Shown here: piece after piece, positions 57,570-64,000 of the stretch
Layout of the letters: every line of letters begins with the position of its first letter
Numbering within the stretch: the stretch's first letter is position 1
From: Larix kaempferi
Lineage: Eukaryota; Streptophyta; Pinopsida; Pinales; Pinaceae
NCBI GenBank assembly: GCA_027924585.1
Contig: BSBM01000007.1
Coordinates: 7,944,501 to 8,008,500 of the forward strand
Length of the DNA: 64,000 nucleotides
Direction of reading: 5' to 3'
The notes under the pieces: generated by a model
The model's database searches: none
What the model was told of the DNA's origin: nothing
What the model saw: the letters and a program-made list of their open reading frames with translations, nothing else
Translations under genes and position numbers: made by a program

Positions 57570-57783
57570 TTAGCTTATTCATTTGAAAATTACATTTTAG
57601 ATTGGCATCTGCATCATACACATACATAATAAAGAATTCATGCATAACGACAATAACACCGATACTGTATATATAAAGCCATATCAAAAAATATATGAGT
57701 CTGAATCATAAGTCTGTCACAATGTCGTAATATACAAAAATGGGCTCGATGGCCTAAAAGAAATACATATATGTGTTCTTCTC
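57570..57783. other. Short interval
   Basis: AT-rich, non-coding sequence between the extra RNase H and the antisense gene stop. The two genes converge here. Confidence 0.4.
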
Positions 57784-59028
57784 CTATTGAGAAGGAGGGG
57801 CCTCATCTTCCTCTATCACCTCTGCCACAGCATCTCTATAGCAGATGACTAGCCTAGCTACCTTCCTCAGTAGCTGAATCCATGATAGGGGCACACCCAC
57901 AACATTCTCCTGCATGTCGAGCGGCATCCGCTCGATCCTGTATGTCGGAATGTCATGAGTCAATCGACTCATCTTCCCCTCTATGTTCGTCAACATGGTG
58001 TCGACTGCTCCTACTATGAATGGTCTCACAAAGGTAGGACGGTGTCCCTCAGGACGCACCGACCCAACATCTACATAAGATATTTTGTTCAGTATTTCAA
58101 GATCATTTAAAAATCATATATATGAAATGAAAAAATTAAATAATTTTTCAAAAACAAACTTACCAATCTCTCCCCGGGCTGCACCTTGAGGAAGAGATAG
58201 CTCGGGATCATTGCGCATGTCTATGCCTGCATAAGGGAACTGCTTAAGAGATGGTACCTGTCGGTCCCACCATGCCCAGAAATCATCCTCATGATAGCAG
58301 AAGTTGCTCTCACCACCACCTTGGCATAGGAAGATGTCTCCCCAACGAGACATAATAGGCTCATGAGGATTGAGTGGGGGAAAGGCCATCCCCAGACTCA
58401 ATGCAGGTACCGTTGCAAAAAAAAAGGTACAAAGTATACTTTTGTACCCAAAGTTCTTCATCCTCCCGGTTTTGCACCCAGAACAATGAAGCTTCATGTT
58501 TGCTAGTAATCTGGAACACCAGTCATACACTATCCCTCGCAAGCATTCAGTTCCTATATGCATATAGTTCCTTGAAGCCAAGTGTTGTGTTGCACTTCCT
58601 CCCATCCGGTTAAGAATACTCAAGATGACCTTTAGTGGGAAGCTTTCAACAGTGGAGATAAGAACTTGGCTACTGGTCTTCGTGGTACCCACCACATAGT
58701 AGGTATTAATGTAATCTTGCATGGATAGGGCGCCCACATTGCAAGAGGACCCTTTGAGATTCACTACATCTCCCCTTCGAGAGAGACCAGTAATGAAGTA
58801 GATGTCATCAATGGTTAATTCCAAAATCTCCCATTGGAGATTGAACACCAATGCATTGGCATCCCAATACTAAACTAACCTCTCAAGCAATTGGTTTTGT
58901 GCCCGTGTGTTGATCGTTCGGTAGAATTTTAACAAGCCGCATCTTCTTAATGCATGTAAGGTCAATGGATCATTCAAAGCATGCCGATCCATCTCCTCAT
59001 GTTCCCTTTCATGCCATAAAAGCACCAT
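57784..59028 (-). pseudogene. Antisense ORF of Tat-2 with a 93-bp intron
   Basis: On the minus strand, ATG at 59028 begins 'MVLLWHEREHEEMDRHALND', with a TAG at 58870-58872. It then continues 'LELTIDDIYFITGLSRRGD' and 'RWGDIFLCQGGGES' to 58164. There the consensus donor GTAAGT starts an intron (58071-58163) ending TTATGTAG. Joining at phase 1 keeps the frame and leads into 'DVGSVRPEGHRPTFVRPF', ending at 57784. The 'ITGLS+.G' segment recalls ORF3a of element A and plant mobile-domain-like proteins. Antisense ORFs between pol and the 3' LTR are known in some Tat elements (Grande type). One stop makes this copy probably inactive. Function unknown. Confidence 0.7.
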
Positions 59029-61599
59029 CCTGCCAAGCAACCATTTAAATGTTGGTCATTTTTTATTTTTTCCCTATGCTTTGTGGTGAACGCTACCATT
59101 CGTAAAAGATAGTAGCATCCTGAATGCCTTTTTGTTGAAAGTGAACTAGAGCACTTTTGTCGAGTGCACTTTATTCAGACATAGTAGCGCTGGCACAGAA
59201 ACGCATTTAAAACCCTGCTAAAAAATAAATTTGACCACCAAAATTAATAAAATTTGCATACAAATGAAAGTATAGGATGGGACAACTCGGTGAAAGCAGA
59301 AGTTGGTTTGGTAGCCCGCTTTGGTCGCAACGAATGGAAGAAGTTTGAGGTTTTCACTCCACTATTTTCCCTAAAACTTGAAACGGTGAAATTGTTTTTT
59401 AAATTGAAACTATTTATAAATTTAGTTTTAAATTTTTACCCACTTTGCTTAATGTGGTATAGTTTTGATTTGTTTTTAGTATTTGATTTAATCCACTAAT
59501 ATCTTTTTTAAGTTTTGGTGAGCTAGGTGAAGTACATATTGCAATTTTCACCATATCTTTTCTACCAAAGGTATATAGATCTCATTGACATGTCAAATTA
59601 GGTATGTGCTGCCCAGTATTTCATGTCATTAAGTAAATTTCTTTTGAGTTTGCGATATATTACTAATTTGTCTGTTTAGAATTCTGTCATCTGGCAAGTC
59701 ATGAACTTATGATTCCTGAAGCTGTTTTAATCATTTTAAGCCCTTGTTTTGACTTTTTAAAAACAAAAAATATTGCCGAGTTTTCTTATTCTCTTCTGAC
59801 TCGTTAAAGGAATTGAAGGAACATCCACTTAAGTATAAGTTTACCCATTTTCCAGACTTTTTTGGATTAGCTACGAAAAAAGGTATACTCTAGTCATCTA
59901 TGGCTAGAAGATTTCTTCTCTCATCATTTTACACTTTTTCAGGGGAGGAGACTAACTGTACGAAAAATGACTTTTGGAGTCTTCTTTAGGGTTTTCAGAC
60001 TCTCGAAACATGAAAGTACCAAGCGAGCATTCACCTACTCGGGCTCGATGTGAAATCCACGAGAGGGTATATAAAGGATTGTTTAAGTTTTTCAGACTCT
60101 ATAAACAGGAAAACACCAGCGAGCATATACCAACCCGGGCTCAATACTAAAATCCATGGGTAGGTATATGGAGTTATTGTTTACATTTTCCAGACTCCTT
60201 AAAATTGAAAACATCGGCGAGCAAGAATAGATCTCGGCTCGATATGAAAATCCAGAGATTAGTATTATAGAGTATTCATCTATCTCTTCTTCGAACTCTG
60301 TAAGAATGAAGAAGGTCTTGAGTCTTCCTCCCATGGGCTCGTTAAACTTTTACATGGTTGGACTTATTGAGTTTCCTTTCTTGGACTCATTAAAACAACA
60401 AGAACGACATTCTTTTACCAAAAAGAATAAGGGAAGAGAAGGGTATATCCACATCTTTTCAGTTTCAAAGGAAGTTAAGTCAGTCATGTCCTTGAACACA
60501 ACACCTATTTGAGTCCATCATTCAGTTATCTTTTAGTTTTTGACCTTTGGGTGAGCCTGATCTCAGAGTTCGTTACTCCTCCGGTTGGTTATTCTTCCAA
60601 TCATATGGAGAGTTTGCTAATGTATCCTACATTGCAGCCTTATGTCACTTCCCCCTCATGTTAAAATCTACCTAAGTCACTTTTGTGTCCTGATCACGGT
60701 TCAAGGATACATCCTGTGTCGACCATTCTGCATTTTACCTTGACTTCATGTGTTGGCCATCCTAGTGTCAGTTTGTTTCATCTTGTATTTGTCCTACTCC
60801 AAATCAGCTCAAACTTGTGAGTGTTCCTCGTGTTGGATGATGGAGGATGCATTAAGGCCTCCTTTCCAGTGGACTTCTTCCCATCGAATTCAACTCATTA
60901 CGCTTTGGGAATGAAGTTTAGAGTTTCGTTTAGCACCTTGGGGATTGCAGTCATCAGTGGCAGTTTCCCTCACTGTTGGATAATGGGAATACATCAATGT
61001 CTCTTATTCAACAAGTTCCTCAAGTGTTCAACTTCAAGTCCACTTATTCACACTTGTCGGAATGTACTAGGTAGCTTGGGCCCCATTATCATTATCGATG
61101 GAAGCCCTCACGTTTGTTAACGGTATACATCAATGATCGGTAATTAAACGATACCCCCCATGTTCGACTCCATCTCATTTATTCACATGGTTAGGGTTTG
61201 TACCTTGGGTTGTTTGGATGAAGACCTTGGGACTCTGATAGCATCACCATATTTATGTTATCACCCAACCTGCGCAAGACTGAGCCACACTCATTTTGGC
61301 TCTTCATGAGACATAGATCCAACTTGTTGTTATGGCTATGATCTCTTATCTTTGACATGGATCCACGATTGTATTTTAGTGGCCATGCTATATATACATC
61401 TCTCAGTTATGTATCGGAGATCATGTTGTATCATACTGAACATCTATATGATGTCAAGATTGTAATTGCTCGCTGAACTTGATCATTTTTTTAGGTACTT
61501 TTGTGACTTGGTTTTGTGGTTTCTTGCTCTTCCTCTGAATTGGAATTACAATGCATTTTGGCCATCATTTCCCTCTGATCTCACACATTAGGAGGCATC
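59029..61599 (+). other. Tat-2 3' non-coding region
   Basis: About 2.5 kb without coding similarity, between the antisense gene's start and the 3' LTR. The antisense promoter, if any, should lie at 59029-59300 on the minus strand. It contains the 97-bp tandem repeat. Confidence 0.55.
59991..60275 (+). repeat. 97-bp tandem repeat, three copies
   Basis: Each unit begins TTTTCAGACTC and contains 'GCGAGCA', a CGGGCTCGAT-like block and 'AAATCCA...GGTATAT'. Starts are at about 59992, 60089 and 60187. The copies are diverged. Confidence 0.75.
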
Positions 61600-62524
61600 T
61601 GTTATAGGTCAAATATTCACTTCTCCGTCTGTGATCACATTACTCTGTTGATCACACAAAATGACACTATGGATGGAAGAGCTAGGTTGAGCCTGGATGA
61701 GGTATTGCTGAGATTACATTCTTCAACTGAAAAACATATTTTTTCTACAATTTTCACTATGTGCGCACTAATATTACCACAATAATCTAGCGTTCTAAAT
61801 GTTGGTCTTATTGAAGACAACCCGCGCACATCCTCCAAAATGTTGTGAATGCTAGTTGTCAAATGCAAAAGTTGCATACTGTGCGCTAGTCTATTTGTAT
61901 GAAACCCGTGCACATCTTAAAATGAAATGAAAAAATATATTAAGATTACTAATTGTTATTAGTTGAAGTTGGTTTTGCAACTTCCCCAACCTCCCAATTC
62001 AACCACCTCTCGAATTCAAATGCCAACCTTGTGCCATAAATACAAGGGGAAGCCATGAGAGAGGGACCTAGAAGGAATGATAGGCTATTGTTACGTTGGA
62101 GGAATTCTTAAGTAATTGTGAGGAGCAGGAGCCCAGGACTTGGTTACAGAAGTGTCTGGACAGATTAGGTATATCTATACTTATCTACATTTCTTTGACA
62201 ATAAAAGGTGGAAATGCCCTTCCTGTCCCAATTGAATGTCTATTTGATTGAATGTCTGATTGTGATTAATGTTAAGTTGTTTTCAATTTCATTATCTATT
62301 TGCGTTTAAGATACGCTAAGGAAGGTTAACTTGTTTTGCAAGTTCATCACTGTGAAAGGTTGGGCGAAAGCTAGGACCATCCATCATTGAAAAGGTACAA
62401 CTTTCAGAATCCTAAACTCTTTCCATTTGTAGTAATTAATGCAAAACATGAATGTATTTACTTGTCACCTCATGTGAGTTGGTAGTGTCATTTCCCTCAC
62501 TATAAGGTATTTTCCAGCACAACA
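61600..62524 (+). repeat. 3' LTR of Tat-2
   Basis: Pairs with 33392-34334. It is followed by CTACC, the probable target duplication. Confidence 0.88.
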
Positions 62525-62726
62525 CTACCTCTTCAATAAGGAGGCCAACGTGACCCATGATTAGCATTGGAAGCTTTCCTTGTATTAATAAACCTCTCCA
62601 ATAGCTAAAATCGTGAGTCTATTACTCCTGATGATGGACCTGCTTCTGGGTTTGAAACATTGAGTATCTTCAAATCTTCTACTGTAGATCTCCTATTTTA
62701 TAAATATTTATACCTACGTGAAAAAA
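62525..62726 (+). other. PLE 3' end and pseudo-LTR-like region between tandem PLE copies
   Basis: The first bases complete the endonuclease frame of the left PLE when the Tat element is ignored (HILRNNPT then SSIRRPT and a stop). The rest precedes the RT frame of the next copy and contains the hammerhead-like motif. PLEs typically lie head to tail with such a shared region. Confidence 0.6.
62623..62666 (+). ncRNA. Candidate hammerhead ribozyme (minimal type I)
   Basis: TACTC (62623-62627) is followed by the invariant CTGATGA core (62628-62634). Next comes a stem II candidate, GGACC with GGTTT (62636-62640 / 62649-62653, two G-T pairs). Then GAAA (62654-62657), CATT and GAGTA (62662-62666) follow. 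GAGTA is complementary to TACTC as stem I, and ATT would be the NUH cleavage triplet. Stem III is nearly absent, as in the minimal ribozymes reported from PLEs. One U beside stem II is unpaired, so activity may be lost. Confidence 0.5.
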
Positions 62727-64000
62727 ATGACTAACAATATTACTTCCCTCCATGGTAGAAATATGCTTCAGAAGATCTGTCTCTTTGAAAGAGTTAGGGA
62801 TAAAATCGCTCATCGAACAGCTAATTTAGCATTCGTAAAAAGATGTTGTGACAACCAGGTGATCCCACGCTTTGCCAAAATAAACCACCGTCTGAAAGAA
62901 AGGAACTCACATGCATTCATTGAATTGAGCCTAACAATTAATAGAAATGAAATAAGGCGCACGAGATGTGAGTTAGACTATCTGTCTAGAAAAGCATTCG
63001 ACTTGCACATGGCACTTTCAAAATCCCTTCACATTGTCTTCTAGCTAAACTTAGAGGCCGACATAGCTTTAAAACAAGAACGAGCTTTGTTGAAAACCTT
63101 GAATGTCCAGTCCTCAAAATTCAAATGCCTCGTCGAAGAACAACAACCTACTAGCTCAGGAAAAAAGAGTTGTGTTATCAATCTTACAGGCACAAATCTA
63201 GATGAGGTCGTGACAGAACTCTTGGAGAAAGGCCTGAACTTTACAGTCACGCCAAAAAGAATCCCGTTAGAGGATATTATATGTTGTGTCGAAAACACCA
63301 TCGTAAATTTACCAGAAAACAGTGCTGAGGACATCCGGCAAGAATGTGCTATCATGTTAAAGAATGCTAAGCCACCTCAGAAGAACATAACAACGGATGA
63401 AGCCGCATCCCTGAAAGCACTAAGGGATAGAAAGGACGTTATGATCCTCAAAGCAGACAAGGGAAATGAAACAGTAGTCATGAATACAGATGAATACAAC
63501 AGGAAGATGATTGAACACGTGGGAAGTGGCAACTATAGGAAATTAAACAAATACCCTATGAACAGAATCACAAAGAAGGTCTCTCTAGCTATAAAAAACT
63601 CCTCTCTCTATGATACTCTAAAAAAATGACTCACCCATAAGAATGCACTAATGCCACGTATATATGGTCTACCAAAGATCCATAAGACAGGCGTACCATT
63701 GAGGCCTATTGTGAATACAACAGGTTCTCCCGCATACAACTTAACAAAATATTTAGCAGGGAAACTTAAAGCTCTCGCCGGAAACACTTATTCTTTTGTA
63801 AAAGACTCCACACATCTTGTGAAATTATTAAAGAATTGGAAGACTGAGAAACATGATGTGTTAAACAGCTTCGATGTATTATCCCTCTTCACAAAGATTA
63901 TGATTGATGCAGCCATCGAATTTATCAAGAGAGTCTCAGATGAAGAAACTGCTAGCCTTGTTGAAATCTGTCTTAAGTCTACAATCTTCAGCTTCAGGGG
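62727..64000 (+). pseudogene. Penelope-like element reverse transcriptase, N-terminal part (runs off window)
   Basis: From ATG 62727 the frame holds an N-terminal region ('FVKRCCDNQVIPRFAKINHR') with a TAG at 63042-63044. The PLE-specific 'DVMILKADKGNETVVMN' segment follows. After a TGA at 63627-63629 in the same frame comes the RT signature 'PRIYGLPKIHKTGVPLRPIV', then 'GSPAYNLTKYLAGKL' and 'FDVLSLFTKI'. The catalytic YxDD lies beyond the window. PLE reverse transcriptases are related to telomerase. Two stops make this copy inactive. EN-containing PLEs in plants are the conifer Dryad group, possibly acquired from arthropods (published proposal). Confidence 0.88.

Larger units (their letters stand above)
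33392..62524 (+). mobile_element. Tat-lineage Ty3/gypsy retrotransposon (Tat-2), interrupted twice
   Basis: Diverged LTRs at 33392-34334 (943 bp) and 61600-62524 (925 bp) start TGTTA and end GCACAACA. The flanks are CTACA and CTACC, a 5-bp duplication with one mismatch. A tRNA-Arg-type primer site follows the 5' LTR. Removing the nested chromovirus (35746-47419) and solo LTR (50345-54057) leaves about 13.7 kb. The order is then leader, gag, protease, RT-RH, integrase, extra RNase H, antisense ORF, long 3' region and LTR. Removing the whole element with one duplication joins the PLE endonuclease frame to downstream PLE sequence, which supports the borders. Many stops show it is old and inactive. 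Confidence 0.88.

Noticed and set aside
60092-60334. 80-codon minus-strand frame
   Set aside because: It lies across the 97-bp tandem repeats and has no similarity.
33392-62524. Repeats at 33392-34334 and 61600-62524 first read as pseudo-LTRs of the PLE
   Set aside because: They have TG..CA ends, a near-perfect 5-bp flank duplication and a tRNA-Arg primer site after the first copy. Tat coding sequence lies between them, and the PLE frame is restored when they are removed.

Overview
The window looks like gymnosperm, probably conifer, nuclear DNA. It is almost entirely nested retroelements with long LTRs. It also carries Penelope-like element (PLE) coding sequence with a GIY-YIG endonuclease, a class described in plants mainly from conifers. 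No intact host gene is visible. The only host-like piece is a possible replication protein A (RPA70) N-terminal fragment running off the left edge on the minus strand. The species assignment is inference.

Layout, left to right. (1) 1-2900: a decayed minus-strand Ty3/gypsy element (LTR, initiator-Met primer site, gag, protease). (2) 2900-10190: unclassified repeats and an old minus-strand L1-type LINE with a C-terminal RNase H, split by a 1.67 kb insertion. (3) 10985-27270: a broken Tat-like gag copy, interrupted by a young, complete 13.4 kb Ty3/gypsy element (12185-25590, duplication CCTCC, LTRs differing at about four positions). That element has an extra ORF before gag-pol, a 2029-residue gag-pol, a downstream ORF pair, and an array of repeated tRNA-Glu primer-binding sites. 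(4) 27376-31513: a second, internally deleted copy of the block 'repeat X plus LINE'. A terminal-inverted-repeat DNA transposon with a 9-bp target duplication is nested in its LINE. (5) 31514-33010: AT-rich DNA. (6) 33024-64000: PLE sequence, with the endonuclease end at 33024-33391 and, after a hammerhead-like motif, the reverse-transcriptase start of a second copy at 62727-64000. Between them sits one large Tat-lineage retrotransposon (33392-62524). It was itself interrupted by a complete 11.7 kb chromovirus (35746-47419, duplication ATCAT) and by a 3.7 kb solo-LTR-like insertion (50345-54057, duplication TGGCC).

The relative order of events can be read from the nesting. PLEs came first, then the Tat element (diverged LTRs, many stops), then the chromovirus (about 1% LTR divergence, one in-frame stop). 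The 12185-25590 element is the youngest by LTR identity.

The most unusual content is as follows. The 12185-25590 element has a tandem primer-site array, five zinc knuckles, a second gag-like domain between protease and reverse transcriptase, and UAG-separated in-frame ORFs. The Tat element has an extra RNase H downstream of integrase and an antisense ORF with a recognisable 93-bp intron. The PLE junction carries a candidate hammerhead ribozyme.
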